Shown here piece by piece: positions 17,418-27,615 of a DNA stretch of 64,000 nucleotides. Origin of the DNA: Streptomyces sp. NBS 14/10 (lineage in GTDB: Bacteria; Actinomycetota; Actinomycetes; Streptomycetales; Streptomycetaceae); contig NZ_NCSM01000057.1 of NCBI RefSeq assembly GCF_002224125.1, positions 69,899 through 133,898 of the forward strand, given 5' to 3'. The notes below the pieces were generated by a model, which was given only the letters and a program-made list of their open reading frames with translations, was not told the DNA's origin and made no database searches. Both the position numbers and the translations under genes were made by a program. Positions within the stretch are counted from its first letter, which is position 1, and each line of letters begins with the position of its first letter.

Positions 17418-17478
17418 CGGGTGGTGCGTTCCGGGCAGATCGGACGTGCCCCGACCGACGACAGCAGGAGTGATTCGG

Positions 17479-17838
17479 GTGGATCGTGTCGCGCTGCGCG
17501 GCCTGAAGGCCCGCGGGCACCACGGGGTTTTCCCTCATGAGCGCGAGGAGGGCCAGACCTTCGTCGTGGACCTGGTGCTCGGCCTGGACACCCGGCCCGC
17601 CGCGGCCACCGACGACCTCACCAAGACCGTCCACTACGGCGTGGTGGCCGAGGAGGTCGTGGAGGTGGTGGAGGGGGAGCCGGTCGCCCTGATCGAAACC
17701 CTCGCCGACCGGATCGCCGAGCGGTGCCTCAAGCACGAGCAGGTGCGGGAGGTCGAGGTCGTGGTGCACAAGCCGGAGGCCCCGATCACCGTGCCCTTCG
17801 ACGACGTGACCATCACCATCACCCGGAGCCGAGCATGA
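17479..17838 (+). CDS. folB: Dihydroneopterin aldolase
   Basis: 119 residues from GTG 17479, placed 9 nt after GGAG, giving 'VDRVALRGLKARGHHGVFPHEREEGQTFVVDLVLGLD', the standard FolB opening with the Tyr/His-bearing substrate loop. 'DDLTKTVHYGVVAEEVVEVVEGEPVALIETLADRIAERCL' includes the catalytic-site Glu region and 'VEVVVHKPEAPI' the Lys. It converts dihydroneopterin to 6-hydroxymethyl-dihydropterin. An in-frame GTG lies three codons upstream but is too close to GGAG. Stop overlaps folK start (ATGA). Confidence 0.94.
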   Translation: MDRVALRGLKARGHHGVFPHEREEGQTFVVDLVLGLDTRPAAATDDLTKTVHYGVVAEEVVEVVEGEPVALIETLADRIAERCLKHEQVREVEVVVHKPEAPITVPFDDVTITITRSRA

Positions 17839-18428
17839 GCAGCAGCGACCCGACCGTGCAGCCCGTCCCAGCCTCCGTCGTGGAGCGGGTGGACGCGGCC
17901 GATGTGACGTTGTCGAATCCGAAATGGGCGGTGATCTCGCTCGGCAGCAATCTGGGCAATCGCCTGGAGACCCTGCAGGGCGCGGTCGACGCGCTGGAGG
18001 ACACCCCGGGCCTGCGGGTCAAGGCGGTCTCTCCGGTGTACGAGACCGAGCCGTGGGGGGTGGAACCGGGCACCCAGGCGACGTATTTCAACGCCGTGGT
18101 GCTGATCAAAACGACGCTGCCGCCCTCCTCGCTGCTGGAGCGGGGACACGCCATCGAGGAGGCGTTCGAGCGGGTGCGCGATGAGCGCTGGGGCCCCCGG
18201 ACGCTGGATGTGGACATCGTCACGTACCAGGACGTGATCTCCGACGACCCGGTGCTCACCCTGCCGCACCCCCGCGCCCACGAGCGCGCCTTCGTGCTCG
18301 TCCCCTGGCACGACGTGGACCCGGGGGCCGAGGTCCCGGGGCTCGGGGCGGTCTCGCGGCTGCTGGCCGAGGTGGGCCAGGAGGGCGTACAGGCGCGGGC
18401 GGACCTGGAACTGCGGCTGCCCGAATAG
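17835..18428 (+). CDS. folK: 2-amino-4-hydroxy-6-hydroxymethyldihydropteridine diphosphokinase
   Basis: 197 residues from ATG 17835 in a 4-bp overlap with folB. Core 'WAVISLGSNLGNRLETLQGAVDAL', 'VSPVYETEPWGV' and 'RWGPRTLDVDIVTY' with 'LTLPHPRAHERAFVLVPW' are the HPPK signature elements. It pyrophosphorylates the pterin made by FolB to give the FolP substrate. An N-terminal extension of ~30 residues precedes the usual start of the fold. Confidence 0.95.
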   Translation: MSSSDPTVQPVPASVVERVDAADVTLSNPKWAVISLGSNLGNRLETLQGAVDALEDTPGLRVKAVSPVYETEPWGVEPGTQATYFNAVVLIKTTLPPSSLLERGHAIEEAFERVRDERWGPRTLDVDIVTYQDVISDDPVLTLPHPRAHERAFVLVPWHDVDPGAEVPGLGAVSRLLAEVGQEGVQARADLELRLPE

Positions 18429-18535
18429 ACGTTGATCTCGTGGGTTCCGAATCACATGGATTCCACGGATCCCGTAGATTCCGCGCGACTGCGTACGACT
18501 TCGCGATTACGTACGACTTGAGGGGCGACCGCTCG

Positions 18536-19030
18536 GTGAAGCAACTTCGGATCAGGGTGCTGCTCGGGCTGTTCGTCGTGGCCGGTGTGGTGTCATGGGC
18601 GGGCGCCCGGCTGTGGGACACGGTGGGCTCGCTGCCCAGCGTGCCGGTGGCCGCGCCGATCGTGCTGGCCCTGATCGCGGTCGTGCTGGCCGCGACCGCC
18701 CTGTCCCTGCGGGCCCGGCTGCGCGCCCAGCGCGAGCGCCGGCCCGGTGCGAAGGGCGTGGATCCGCTGGTGGCCGCCCGCGCGGTGGTCTTCGGCCAGG
18801 CGAGCGCGCTGGTGGCGGCGCTGGTCTCGGGGATGTACGGCGGGGTCGGGGTGTTTCTGCTGCTGGAGCAGTTGGATGTGCCCGCCCGTAAGGACCAGGC
18901 GATCTACGCGGCGGCTTCGGTGCTGGCGGGGGCGGCCGTGGTCGCCGCCGCGTTCTTCCTGGAGCGGGTCTGCAAACTGCCCGAGGACGACGACACGGGG
19001 AACGGGCCGGGCGCTGCGGCCCGGGCGTAG
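18536..19030 (+). CDS. DUF3180 family membrane protein
   Basis: 164 residues from GTG 18536 ('VKQLRIRVLLGLFVVAGVVSWAGARLW'), the usual start in this family; the frame extends upstream but without family-like sequence. Four hydrophobic segments at about 8-25, 40-58, 85-105 and 120-142 suggest a small tetraspanning membrane protein. It follows folK in all streptomycetes I recall; function unknown. Confidence 0.88.
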   Translation: MKQLRIRVLLGLFVVAGVVSWAGARLWDTVGSLPSVPVAAPIVLALIAVVLAATALSLRARLRAQRERRPGAKGVDPLVAARAVVFGQASALVAALVSGMYGGVGVFLLLEQLDVPARKDQAIYAAASVLAGAAVVAAAFFLERVCKLPEDDDTGNGPGAAARA

Positions 19031-19086
19031 CTCGGCACGGCGGCAGCACAGCAGCAGTACGGCAGCGGCAGTAATACGGCGCGCGG

Positions 19087-19692
19087 CTAGCGCGCCATGA
19101 TGAGGCTCATCGCCTCGGCGCGGGTCGCCGGGTCGCGCAGCTGACCGCGTACGGCCGAGGTGAGCGTCTTGGCCCCGGGCTTGCGCACCCCGCGCATGGT
19201 CATGCACATGTGCTCGCATTCGACGACCACGATCACACCGCGCGGCTCCAGGATCCGCATCAGGGAGTCGGCGATCTGCGTGGTCAGCCGCTCCTGGACC
19301 TGCGGGCGGCGGGCGAAGACATCGACCAGCCGGGCCAGCTTGGACAGCCCGGTGATCTTGCCGTCGTTGGACGGGATATAGCCGACGTGGGCGACGCCCA
19401 CGAAGGGCACCAGGTGGTGCTCGCACGAGGACATCACCTCGATGTCCTTCACCAGCACCATCTCGTCATGGCCCAGGTCGAAGGTCGTGGTCAGGACCTC
19501 CTCGGGCTTCTGCCGCAGCCCCGCGAATATCTCCCGGTAGGCACGGGCCACCCGCCCCGGGGTCTCCCGCAGCCCCTCCCGGTCCGGGTCCTCGCCGACG
19601 GCGATGAGCAGCTCGCGGATCGCCTGCTCGGCGCGCTTTTCGTCGAACACGCCGACGGGGCCCTGGCCGTCCAGCGAGATGGGGTCGGTCAT
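19087..19692 (-). CDS. folE: GTP cyclohydrolase I
   Basis: 201 residues. It converts GTP to dihydroneopterin triphosphate, the first step of folate synthesis. Zinc ligands and active site: '[21 protein letters not shown]' (Cys and His), '[27 protein letters not shown]', and '[20 protein letters not shown]' (second Cys plus His). It is convergent with the folK-DUF3180 genes and the next gene after ftsH on the minus strand; together with folP/B/K the window holds most of the pterin branch. Confidence 0.96.
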   Translation of the reverse strand: MTDPISLDGQGPVGVFDEKRAEQAIRELLIAVGEDPDREGLRETPGRVARAYREIFAGLRQKPEEVLTTTFDLGHDEMVLVKDIEVMSSCEHHLVPFVGVAHVGYIPSNDGKITGLSKLARLVDVFARRPQVQERLTTQIADSLMRILEPRGVIVVVECEHMCMTMRGVRKPGAKTLTSAVRGQLRDPATRAEAMSLIMAR

Positions 19693-19729
19693 GGAGCTGC
19701 CTCGTTCCTCATGCGCACCGAAAAGACGT

Positions 19730-19760
19730 GAAACCTCAAAACGCGAAACCTCAAAAACGC
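19730..19760. repeat. Tandem 15/16-bp repeat between ftsH and folE
   Basis: GAAACCTCAAAACGC at 19730-19744 is followed by GAAACCTCAAAAACGC at 19745-19760. It lies between the ftsH terminator hairpin and the folE start; the T-rich minus-strand reading supplies U-tracts after the hairpin. Confidence 0.9.
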
Positions 19761-19762
19761 GG

Positions 19763-19803
19763 ATGCCGCGCCCCCCAGGCTACAAACCTGAGGGGCGCGG
19801 CAT
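19763..19803 (-). terminator. ftsH transcription terminator
   Basis: A 12-bp stem (ATGCCGCGCCCC with GGGGCGCGGCAT) encloses an inner CAGG/CCTG stem; on the minus strand it is followed by TTTTT after a short CCGCG. It is about 60 nt beyond the ftsH stop and upstream of folE. Confidence 0.8.
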
Positions 19804-19865
19804 TCATTCCGGGTCGGTTTGGGCCGCTACGGGCCTCTACGGCCCGCGGACGACCCTCCGCCGGG

Positions 19866-21902
19866 TCAGCTCTCGGGACCCGCCTCTTCCGGGCGCTCCG
19901 CGCTGTCCTCGGGGGTGGTGGCCTTCGCGAGACCGGCCGCCGAGGGGGGCTGGGCACCGTTGGCCGGGGCGAGCTCCCGGGGGGAGAGCACCGGCGGGCG
20001 GGTGGAGGGCATGCGCCGCGAGGAACCGGTCCAGGCCGGGCGGGCCGGGCGCCTGACGATCGGGGCGAAGATCTCGGCGATCTCCTCCTTGTTGAGCGTC
20101 TCCTTCTCCAGCAGCGCCAGGACCAGGTTGTCCAGGACGTCGCGGTTCTCGACGAGGATTTCCCACGCCTCGTTGTGCGCGGACTCGATGAGCTTCTTGA
20201 CCTCTTCGTCGACCAGCGCGGCGACCTCTTCGGAGTAGTCGCGCTGGTGAGCCATCTCACGGCCCAGGAACGGCTCGGAGTTGTCGGAGCCGAACTTGAT
20301 CGCGCCCAGCCGCTCGGTCATGCCGTACTGCGTGACCATCGCGCGGGCGGTGGCCGTGGCCTTCTCGATGTCGTTGGACGCGCCCGTGGTCGGGTCGTGG
20401 AAGACGAGCTCCTCGGCGGCGCGGCCACCCATCATGTAGGCGAGCTGGTCCAGCATCTCGTTGCGCGTGGTCGAGTACTTGTCCTCGTCGGGCAGGACCA
20501 TGGTGTAACCCAGGGCCCGGCCGCGGGAGAGGATGGTGACCTTGTGCACCGGGTCGCTGTTCGGAGAGGCCGCCGCGACCAGGGCGTGACCGCCCTCGTG
20601 GTACGCGGTGATCTTCTTCTCCTTCTCGCTCATGATCCGGGTCCGCTTCTGCGGACCGGCCACGACGCGGTCGATCGCCTCGTCCAGGAAGTGGTTGTCG
20701 ATCAGCTTCTTGTCGCTGCGGGCCGTCAGCAGCGCGGCCTCGTTCAGCACATTGGACAGATCGGCACCGGTGAAGCCGGGGGTGCGGCGGGCGACGGCCG
20801 AGAGGTCGACGTCCGGAGCGACCGGCTTGCCCTTCTGGTGGACCTTGAGGATCTCCAGGCGGCCCTGCATATCCGGGCGGTCCACGGCGATCTGCCGGTC
20901 GAAGCGGCCCGGGCGCAGCAGCGCCGGGTCCAGGATGTCGGGCCGGTTGGTGGCGGCGATCAGGATGACGCCGCCCTTCACATCGAAGCCGTCCATCTCG
21001 ACCAGCAACTGGTTCAGGGTCTGCTCGCGCTCGTCGTGACCGCCGCCCATGCCGGCGCCGCGGTGGCGACCGACGGCGTCGATCTCGTCGACGAAGACGA
21101 TCGCCGGAGCGTTCGCCTTGGCCTGCTCGAACAGGTCGCGGACGCGGGAGGCACCCACACCCACGAACATCTCGACGAAGTCGGAGCCGGAGATCGAGTA
21201 GAAGGGGACACCCGCCTCGCCCGCGACGGCGCGCGCGAGCAGCGTCTTACCGGTGCCGGGCGGGCCGTACAGCAGCACGCCCTTGGGAATCTTGGCGCCC
21301 ACGGCCTGGAACTTCGCCGGCTCCTGCAGGAACTCCTTGATCTCCTGGAGCTCCTCGACCGCCTCGTCCGCCCCGGCCACGTCCGAGAACGTCGTCTTCG
21401 GGGTGTCCTTGGTGATCAGCTTGGCCTTCGACTTCCCGAAGTTCATCACTCGGGAGCCGCCGCCCTGCATCTGGTTCATCAGGAACAGGAAGACCACGAC
21501 GATCAGCACGAACGGGAGCAGCGACAGCAGGATCCCGACGAACGGGTTCTGCTTCGACGTCGAGACGTTGTACCCGTCCGGGATCCCGCCCTGCTTCTGA
21601 GCATTGGCCTGCAAGGTCCGGGCGATGTCGAGGCCCTGGTCACCGATGTAGGTGGCCTGGAGCTTCCTGCTGCCCGAGATCTTGGCGACGTTGTCCTTGA
21701 GCTCGATCTTGATCTTGTGCTCGTCGCCGGTCGTCAGCTCGGCGGACTGGACCTGGTTCCGGTTGATCGCCTTGACGACCTGGCTGGTGTCCACCGACTT
21801 GTAGCCGCCGGACGAGCCGACGACCTGCATCAACACGACCACGGCGAGGACGGCCAGCACGATCCACATGACCGGCCCACGGAAGTAGCGCTTCACGTCC
21901 AT
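19866..21902 (-). CDS. ftsH: ATP-dependent zinc metalloprotease FtsH
   Basis: 678 residues from the ATG of '[25 protein letters not shown]'; a GTG 12 codons upstream is the alternative. Membrane segments at ~10-28 and ~122-142 flank a short extracytoplasmic domain. AAA module: Walker A 'GPPGTGKT' (213-220), Walker B '[11 protein letters not shown]', SRH '[22 protein letters not shown]'. Protease: zinc motif HEGGH (around residue 440). Hexameric membrane protease degrading misfolded membrane proteins and short-lived regulators. The C-terminal ~60 residues are low-complexity. Confidence 0.96.
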   Translation of the reverse strand: MDVKRYFRGPVMWIVLAVLAVVVLMQVVGSSGGYKSVDTSQVVKAINRNQVQSAELTTGDEHKIKIELKDNVAKISGSRKLQATYIGDQGLDIARTLQANAQKQGGIPDGYNVSTSKQNPFVGILLSLLPFVLIVVVFLFLMNQMQGGGSRVMNFGKSKAKLITKDTPKTTFSDVAGADEAVEELQEIKEFLQEPAKFQAVGAKIPKGVLLYGPPGTGKTLLARAVAGEAGVPFYSISGSDFVEMFVGVGASRVRDLFEQAKANAPAIVFVDEIDAVGRHRGAGMGGGHDEREQTLNQLLVEMDGFDVKGGVILIAATNRPDILDPALLRPGRFDRQIAVDRPDMQGRLEILKVHQKGKPVAPDVDLSAVARRTPGFTGADLSNVLNEAALLTARSDKKLIDNHFLDEAIDRVVAGPQKRTRIMSEKEKKITAYHEGGHALVAAASPNSDPVHKVTILSRGRALGYTMVLPDEDKYSTTRNEMLDQLAYMMGGRAAEELVFHDPTTGASNDIEKATATARAMVTQYGMTERLGAIKFGSDNSEPFLGREMAHQRDYSEEVAALVDEEVKKLIESAHNEAWEILVENRDVLDNLVLALLEKETLNKEEIAEIFAPIVRRPARPAWTGSSRRMPSTRPPVLSPRELAPANGAQPPSAAGLAKATTPEDSAERPEEAGPES

Positions 21903-21973
21903 CCATACGGGGCGATGCCGCCCCGTCCCTCCTGCCACAGTGAGGCACGGCAGCCCTGGAGGGGCGCCTGTGC

Positions 21974-22017
21974 GTGCGGTGTATTGCGGTGTATTAGCGG
22001 TGTATGAGCTGTGTAAT
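21974..22017 (-). promoter_or_regulatory. Helically phased direct repeats upstream of ftsH
   Basis: On the minus strand TACACAGC, TACACCGC, TACACCGC, TACACCGC recur with 10-11 bp spacing, one turn of DNA apart, 70-115 bp upstream of the ftsH start. Just upstream at 22021-22038 is a small 6-bp-stem hairpin (CAGTCT/AGACTG). This may be an activator or repressor site array. Confidence 0.4.
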
Positions 22018-22193
22018 CCTCAGTCTCAAAAAAGACTGACCTTCGGACGGTACCCCAGCATTGTCACCCGACGCCGCCGTGGACTGTTAACAAATCCGCC
22101 TTCCCCTGCTCCAACGGCGGGAAACCGCGCCAGGTTCCCAGGCGGTTCCCGCACCATCCGAGAAGGGGCTCAGCCGCCCTCCGGGAAGGGCGC

Positions 22194-22757
22194 TCAGCCG
22201 CCGTACACGTGCGGGGCGAGCGTGCCGACGAAGCGCAGGTTGCGGTACTTCTCGGCGTAGTCGAGGCCGTAGCCGACGACGAACTCGTTGGGGATGTCGA
22301 ACCCGACCCATTTCACATCGATGGCGACCTTGGCCGCCTCCGGCTTGCGCAGCAGGGTGCACACGTTCAGCGAGGCGGGCTCGCGCGAGCCCAGGTTGGA
22401 CAGCAGCCACGACAGGGTCAGGCCGGAGTCGATGATGTCCTCGACGATCAGGACGTGCTTGCCCTTGATGTCGGTGTCCAGGTCCTTGAGGATGCGCACC
22501 ACGCCGGAGGACTGGGTGCCCGCGCCGTACGAGGACACGGCCATCCAGTCCATGGTGACCGGGGTGGACAGGGCGCGTGCCAGGTCCGCCATGACCATCA
22601 CCGCGCCCTTGAGGACTCCGACGATCAGCAGATCCTTGCCCGCGTACTCCGCGTCGATCTTGGCGGCCAGTTCGGCCAGCTTCGCGTTGATCTCTTCCTC
22701 GGTGATGAGGACCGACTTGAGGTCGGTGCCCATGTCCTTGTCGTCCACCCGCGCCAC
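22194..22757 (-). CDS. hpt: Hypoxanthine phosphoribosyltransferase
   Basis: 187 residues from GTG 22757 ('[23 protein letters not shown]'), matching the usual length; another GTG lies 8 codons upstream and an ATG 8 codons downstream, and none has a clear Shine-Dalgarno. PRPP-binding loop '[22 protein letters not shown]', flexible loop '[17 protein letters not shown]', and purine-binding '[26 protein letters not shown]'. It salvages hypoxanthine and guanine to IMP and GMP. The tilS-hpt-ftsH order is conserved in many bacteria. Confidence 0.94.
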   Translation of the reverse strand: MARVDDKDMGTDLKSVLITEEEINAKLAELAAKIDAEYAGKDLLIVGVLKGAVMVMADLARALSTPVTMDWMAVSSYGAGTQSSGVVRILKDLDTDIKGKHVLIVEDIIDSGLTLSWLLSNLGSREPASLNVCTLLRKPEAAKVAIDVKWVGFDIPNEFVVGYGLDYAEKYRNLRFVGTLAPHVYGG

Positions 22758-22793
22758 TCTCGTTAGGTTTACCGGCTTCACTGGCTGGGCGCG

Positions 22794-23984
22794 TCAGCCC
22801 TGCCGGATGACCAGTCTGCCACCCTCCCGGCGGACCTCCACGCGGCCCGGGAGGTTGAGGGCCCGCTGACCGCGCCAGCCGGTGATCAGGCGGTCCACCT
22901 CTTCGATGTGGCGGGCGAAGAGCGAACCGGCGGGGGCACCCGCGGCGATCGCGGCGCGGCGCAGCACCCGACGGCGGACGGCGGGAGGCAGCGCGTGCAG
23001 CCCGACGGCGTCGAGCTCGACAGCGGCGGGCCCCACAGCGGCGGGCTCGGCGGTACGGGATTCGGCGGCGGATTGGGCGGCGGCCGGCCCCACAGCGGCG
23101 GGCTCGGCGGTACGGGATTCGGCAGCGGATTGGGCGGCGGCGGGTGCGGCGGGGGCCTCGGCGCCGGCCGGAGCGGCCCCGGCGGGCCGTACATCGGTGC
23201 GCACCTCCGCCTCCGCCCGGGCGGCCCAGGCGTCGAGCGCGTCGGCGTCGTCGCGCGAGAGCTGGGCGGTGCGGGCCAGCGCCTCGACGACGCCCTTGCC
23301 GAGGGCCTTCTCCAGGATGGGCAGCGCCTCGTGGCGGACCCGGGAGCGGGTGTAGGCCGGGTCCACGTTGTGCGGGTCGTCCCATACGGGCAGCGACTGG
23401 GCCAGGCACGCCCGGCGGACGGTCTGCCGGTCGAGCCGCAGGAAGGGGCGACGGTAGCGGCCGCCCGCCCCGGAGACCTGGGCCATACCGGACAGCGAGC
23501 GGATACCGGAGCCGCGGGCCAGCCCCAGCAGGACCGTCTCGGCCTGGTCGTCGCGGGTGTGGCCGAGCAGCACGGCGACCGCGCCATGGCGCTCGGCCGC
23601 GGCGTCGAGGGCGGCGTAGCGCGCGTCACGGGCGGCGGCCTCGGGGCCGCCGTCCCGGCCGACGGACACGCCGATGCACTCGACCGGCTCGAGCCCGAGC
23701 AGCCGCAGCCGCTCGGCGACCTCGGCCGCGCGCGCCTCGGAGCCGTCCTGCAGACCGTGGTCGACGGTGACCCCTCCGGCGCGCACCCCGAGCTTGGGGG
23801 CTTCGAAGGCGAGGGCGGAGGCGAGCGCCATGGAGTCGGCGCCGCCGGAGCAGGCGACGAGCACCAGGGGCGCCGCGGCGGGGGCGGGGGGCGAGGGCGG
23901 CGAGGTCGAGCGGTTGACGAGTACGTCGTGGAGGACGCGGCGGACCGCCAGGCGTATCGCGGCGACCGCTGGATGGGGACCCAT
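22794..23984 (-). CDS. tilS: tRNA(Ile)-lysidine synthase
   Basis: 396 residues. PP-loop '[17 protein letters not shown]' (residues ~43-55) binds ATP; 'VTVDHGLQ' and '[22 protein letters not shown]' are standard TilS N-type features. It modifies C34 of tRNA-Ile(CAU) to lysidine so that AUA is read as Ile. An Ala-rich insertion between the catalytic and C-terminal regions contains a 19-residue unit ([19 protein letters not shown]) twice in tandem. Its stop lies 36 bp before the hpt start. Confidence 0.94.
   Translation of the reverse strand: MGPHPAVAAIRLAVRRVLHDVLVNRSTSPPSPPAPAAAPLVLVACSGGADSMALASALAFEAPKLGVRAGGVTVDHGLQDGSEARAAEVAERLRLLGLEPVECIGVSVGRDGGPEAAARDARYAALDAAAERHGAVAVLLGHTRDDQAETVLLGLARGSGIRSLSGMAQVSGAGGRYRRPFLRLDRQTVRRACLAQSLPVWDDPHNVDPAYTRSRVRHEALPILEKALGKGVVEALARTAQLSRDDADALDAWAARAEAEVRTDVRPAGAAPAGAEAPAAPAAAQSAAESRTAEPAAVGPAAAQSAAESRTAEPAAVGPAAVELDAVGLHALPPAVRRRVLRRAAIAAGAPAGSLFARHIEEVDRLITGWRGQRALNLPGRVEVRREGGRLVIRQG
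23029..23142. repeat. In-frame 57-bp tandem duplication inside tilS
   Basis: Two 57-bp copies, 23029-23085 and 23086-23142, are nearly identical (two base differences seen), encoding a duplicated 19-residue Ala-rich unit. The high identity points to a recent duplication. Confidence 0.95.
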
Positions 23985-24162
23985 GTCCGTTTCCCATCTG
24001 TCGTTCGAGGGGGTGCCTCGGGGCCGTTACGAGGGTTTCGTCACACAGAGTTCGTCACGCTGAGTACGTCGATGGTGACAGAAGTGCGCCGTTCCCCGAG
24101 CATCGCACGCCTACCCGTCGCTCACGGTCCCTCGGACGGGTGATTAAGAGGGCATAGCTCCC

Positions 24163-25296
24163 CTATGACTCCGTCCTACGGTGCACCCGCGCGACCCAGT
24201 CCGCGGGTTTGCTGATCTCCGTTTTGGTCGGAAGCGTGTTCGGAGAGGTCCAGACGCGGTTGAAGCCGTCCATCCCGACCTGGTCCACGACGGACCGTAC
24301 GAACCGCTCCCCGTCCCGGTACTGGCGCAGCTTGGCGTCGAGCCCCAGCAGCTTGCGCAGCGCCTGGTCCAGCCGGCCCGCGCCGCTGGCCCGGCGCTTC
24401 TGGAACTTCTCGCGGATCTCCGCGACGGACGGCACGACCTCGGGCCCCACCCCGTCCATCACATAGTCCGCATGCCCCTCGAGCAGCGACATCACGGCGG
24501 TCAGCCGGCCCAGAATCTCCCGCTGGGCCGGGGTCTGCACCAGCTCGATGATGCTGGGCGTGCTGCCCTCCCGGTCGCCGTCCGCCTCCGGTCGGCCGCC
24601 GCCCAGCGACTGCACGGCCTCACGGAACCGCTCCAGGAGGGTGGCCGGGTCCACCTCGGTCTCGCCGAGGAAGGCCTGGATCTCGGACTCGATGTGGTCG
24701 CGCAGCCAGGGCACCGCGGTGAACTGCGTACGGTGCGTCTCCTCGTGCAGACACACCCACAGCCGGAAGTCGTGCGGGGCGACGTCCAGCTCGCGCTCGA
24801 CATGCACCACGTTGGGCGCCACCAGCAGCAGCCGCCCGCCGCCCGAGGAGGCGGGCAGGTCGCGGCTCGGCGGCGCGAAGGTCTCGTACTGGCCGAGCAC
24901 CCGGGAGGCCAGGAAGGACAGCAGCATCCCCAGCTCCACCCCGGTGACCTTGCCGCCGACCGCGCCGAGCACCGCACCGCCCGGCAGCCCTCCGCGCCGC
25001 TCCTGCACCTTGCCCAGCAGCGGCTTCAGCACCTCGCGGAAGCCCGCCACGTTCGCCTTGATCCAGCCCGCGCGGTCCACGACGAGAACCGGGGTGTCCG
25101 AGCCCGGTCCGCCCGCCGGGGCCATTCGGGTGAACGCCCGGACGTGCTCCTCCGACGACTTGGCGTACCGGCGCAGCTCCGCGACGACGGCGCGCGCCTC
25201 GTCCCGGCTCACGTCGGGGCCCGGCCGCACCAGCCGGGTCGCGGTCGCGACCGCGAGGTTCCAGTCGACCATCTCCGCACCACCGATGCTCGTCAT
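24163..25296 (-). CDS. DUF2342 zinc-dependent metalloprotease-like protein
   Basis: 377 residues. 'MVDWNLAVATATRLVRPGPDVSRDEARAVVAELR' and 'VVDRAGWIKANVAGFREVL' are typical of the DUF2342/'F420 biosynthesis-associated' family. Zinc motif HExxH is present in 'LWVCLHEETHRTQFTAVPWLRDH', and a downstream Glu (in 'LEGHADYVMDGVG') could be the third ligand. It sits between tilS and dacB on the same strand. No signal peptide, so cytoplasmic; substrate unknown. Confidence 0.88.
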   Translation of the reverse strand: MTSIGGAEMVDWNLAVATATRLVRPGPDVSRDEARAVVAELRRYAKSSEEHVRAFTRMAPAGGPGSDTPVLVVDRAGWIKANVAGFREVLKPLLGKVQERRGGLPGGAVLGAVGGKVTGVELGMLLSFLASRVLGQYETFAPPSRDLPASSGGGRLLLVAPNVVHVERELDVAPHDFRLWVCLHEETHRTQFTAVPWLRDHIESEIQAFLGETEVDPATLLERFREAVQSLGGGRPEADGDREGSTPSIIELVQTPAQREILGRLTAVMSLLEGHADYVMDGVGPEVVPSVAEIREKFQKRRASGAGRLDQALRKLLGLDAKLRQYRDGERFVRSVVDQVGMDGFNRVWTSPNTLPTKTEISKPADWVARVHRRTES

Positions 25297-25344
25297 GGCT
25301 TCACGGTACGTGGCGCGCGGTCCTTCCGGGAGGCGACGAGGTCA

Positions 25345-26940
25345 TCAGCGGCAGCCGCAGTTCGCGAGTGCGGACGCCATGCGGTCCAGCGCGCGCTGTG
25401 CGCCCTGGGGGTCGGTGGTTCCGTTCGTCATAAACGCGAAGACCAGAAGGCGGCCGTCCGCGTCGACGACGGTGCCCGCGAGCGTGTTGACGCCCGTCAG
25501 GGTCCCGGTCTTCGCCCGGACCACGCCACGGCCGACCGCCTCCTGCGCATAGCGGCCGCGCAGCGTCCCGGTGAAGCCGGCCACCGGCAGACCGGTGAGG
25601 ACCGAGCGCAGCTCGGGGTGGTCGGGGTCGGCGGCGCGCACCAGGACCTGGGCGAGCAGGGCCGCGGACACATGGTCGGCCCGGTTCAGGCCGCTGCCGT
25701 CGACGATACGGGCGCCCGACAGCGGCAGCCGGAGCTTGTTCAGCCGGTCCATGACGGCCCGCCCCGCGCCGTCGAAGCTGGCGGGTTCGCCGGCGGCGAT
25801 GGCGGTCTGCCGGGCGAGGGCCTCGGCGATGTCGTTGTCGCTGTTGGTCAGCGCCCGCTCGACCAGGGAGGACAGCGGCTGGGAGCGGACGGTGGCGAGC
25901 GGCCGCGTCTTCTTCCCGGCCTTGCCGGCTTTTACGGACCGCGGCTCGCCCTTCACGTCGATCCCGCGGTCGCGCAGCATCGTGGCGAACTCCTCCGCCG
26001 CGTCGGCGGCGGGGTCGTGGGAGCGGGCGGCCGGGCCGTGGTCGCTGTCGTCCAGGCGGCCCTCGTCGACCATGAGGGGGGTGACGGGGGAGATGTTCTC
26101 GTTGGGGCCGATCGGGTGCAGGACCGGGCCGGAGTAGAGCGAGGTGTCGTAGCCCAGCCGGACGCTTTCGGTGCCGCTCTTCTTGAGCGCGGACGCCGTC
26201 TTGTCAGCCAGTTTGCGCAGGCTGGCCGGGGCGTCGGCGCCCTTGGTCTCGCGGGCGGTGAGGGTGGGGTCGCCGCCGCCGACCAGCACGATGCGGTCCT
26301 CGTCCTTGGCCTTGCCCTTCGCGCCGCCCTTCGCACCGTCTCCGTCTCCGCCTCCGTCTCCGGGGGCGATGACGGTGGTCTCGATGCGGTGGTCGGGTCC
26401 GAGGGCGGAGAGCGCGGCGACGCCGGTCGCCAGCTTGATGATCGAGGCGGGCACCGCCTGGGTGTCCGCCTGCGTCCCGTACAGCTGCCGCCCGGTCGCC
26501 GAGTCCACGACGGACACCGAGCGCGGTTTGCCCAGCGCCCCGTCGTCCAGCAGCGGCTCCAGCGCGTCGGCCAGGCCCGCCCGGGTGGGCTGCGGGACCG
26601 CGTCGTCGCCGCTGTCCGGGGAGGGCGCGACGGCGGCCGTGCCCAGGGGGGCCAGCACCGGCGAGGCGCTGGGCACGGACCGCCCGGGGCCCTCGCCGTG
26701 ACGCTCGCCACCTGTGCCGGGACTCCCGGCGGCGCGGGCCCGCTCGGCCGTACGCTGCCCGGAGTCCCACGGCCCGGCCGCGAACACCGTCGCGACCGCC
26801 ACCACCAGGCCGACGACGGCGGAGATCGCCGACAGTCGCCACGTCAGCCGCTGCTCCACCGTGGCGCTCCGCCACCGGCCCGTGGCGCTCTGCCACTGGC
26901 TCTGCCACCACCTGACCTGCCACGATCTGGCTTCAGGCAC
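25345..26940 (-). CDS. dacB: D-alanyl-D-alanine carboxypeptidase/endopeptidase, PBP4 (S13) family
   Basis: 531 residues from GTG 26940, 10 nt after AAAGGGG. One signal-anchor helix (~35-60, '[21 protein letters not shown]') precedes the extracellular domain. The three penicillin-binding motifs are present: SIIK in '[15 protein letters not shown]', SDN in '[16 protein letters not shown]', KTG in '[17 protein letters not shown]'. It trims peptidoglycan stem peptides or cross-bridges. A Gly/Lys/Asp-rich linker ('[20 protein letters not shown]') interrupts the domain. Divergent from ppa. Confidence 0.94.
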   Translation of the reverse strand: MPEARSWQVRWWQSQWQSATGRWRSATVEQRLTWRLSAISAVVGLVVAVATVFAAGPWDSGQRTAERARAAGSPGTGGERHGEGPGRSVPSASPVLAPLGTAAVAPSPDSGDDAVPQPTRAGLADALEPLLDDGALGKPRSVSVVDSATGRQLYGTQADTQAVPASIIKLATGVAALSALGPDHRIETTVIAPGDGGGDGDGAKGGAKGKAKDEDRIVLVGGGDPTLTARETKGADAPASLRKLADKTASALKKSGTESVRLGYDTSLYSGPVLHPIGPNENISPVTPLMVDEGRLDDSDHGPAARSHDPAADAAEEFATMLRDRGIDVKGEPRSVKAGKAGKKTRPLATVRSQPLSSLVERALTNSDNDIAEALARQTAIAAGEPASFDGAGRAVMDRLNKLRLPLSGARIVDGSGLNRADHVSAALLAQVLVRAADPDHPELRSVLTGLPVAGFTGTLRGRYAQEAVGRGVVRAKTGTLTGVNTLAGTVVDADGRLLVFAFMTNGTTDPQGAQRALDRMASALANCGCR

Positions 26941-27026
26941 GTCGGACCAGCCCCTTTCGCCACCACACACCTGCGTGGGGGACACTTAATCACCAGACGT
27001 ATGTGTTGATCATGGAGGAGCCACCC

Positions 27027-27521
27027 GTGGAGTTCGACGTCACCATCGAGATCCCCAAGGGTTCGCGCAACAAGTACGAGGTGGACCACGAGACGGGGCG
27101 CATCCGTCTCGACCGTCGACTCTTTACTTCGACCAGCTACCCGGCTGACTACGGCTTTGTGGAGAACACCCTCGGCGAGGACGGCGACCCGCTGGACGCG
27201 CTGGTCATTCTGGACGAGCCGACCTTCCCGGGCTGTCTGATCAAGTGCCGCGCGATCGGCATGTTCCGGATGACGGACGAGGCCGGCGGCGACGACAAGC
27301 TGCTGTGCGTGCCCGCGTCCGACCCGCGGGTCGAGCACCTGCGTGATATTCACCACGTTTCGGAGTTCGACCGCCTGGAGATCCAGCACTTCTTCGAGGT
27401 CTACAAGGACCTGGAGCCGGGCAAGTCGGTCGAGGGGGCCAACTGGGTGGGCCGCGCCGAGGCCGAGGCCGAGGTCGAGGCGTCCGTGAAGCGGCTGGAG
27501 GCCGCGGGCGGCGGGCACTGA
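27027..27521 (+). CDS. ppa: Inorganic pyrophosphatase (family I)
   Basis: 164 residues from GTG 27027, which follows GGAGGAG by 6 nt. '[24 protein letters not shown]', '[24 protein letters not shown]' (metal-binding Asp cluster) and '[12 protein letters not shown]' are diagnostic. It hydrolyses PPi to drive biosynthetic reactions in the cytoplasm. It faces dacB across a 86-bp divergent region. Confidence 0.96.
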   Translation: MEFDVTIEIPKGSRNKYEVDHETGRIRLDRRLFTSTSYPADYGFVENTLGEDGDPLDALVILDEPTFPGCLIKCRAIGMFRMTDEAGGDDKLLCVPASDPRVEHLRDIHHVSEFDRLEIQHFFEVYKDLEPGKSVEGANWVGRAEAEAEVEASVKRLEAAGGGH

Positions 27522-27564
27522 GCGTGCCGGCTTTTCTCTTCTTGAGTTGCGCTGAGCCTTAAAA

Positions 27565-27604
27565 GCACAGAGGGCGGACCGGTTTTCCGGCCCGCCCTCT
27601 GTGC
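27565..27604. terminator. Bidirectional terminator between ppa and the ThrE gene
   Basis: 13-bp stem GCACAGAGGGCGG (27565-27577) with its complement ending at 27604, loop ACCGGTTTTCCGG also self-complementary. AAAA precedes and ...TGTGC follows; positioned between convergent genes. Confidence 0.9.
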
Positions 27605-27615
27605 TGTGCGGGGTC

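Noticed and set aside
24181..27009. A 942-codon plus-strand open frame across the DUF2342 and dacB genes
   Set aside because: It covers two real minus-strand genes with catalytic motifs (HEETH; SIIK/SDN/KTG) and has no recognisable composition or start.
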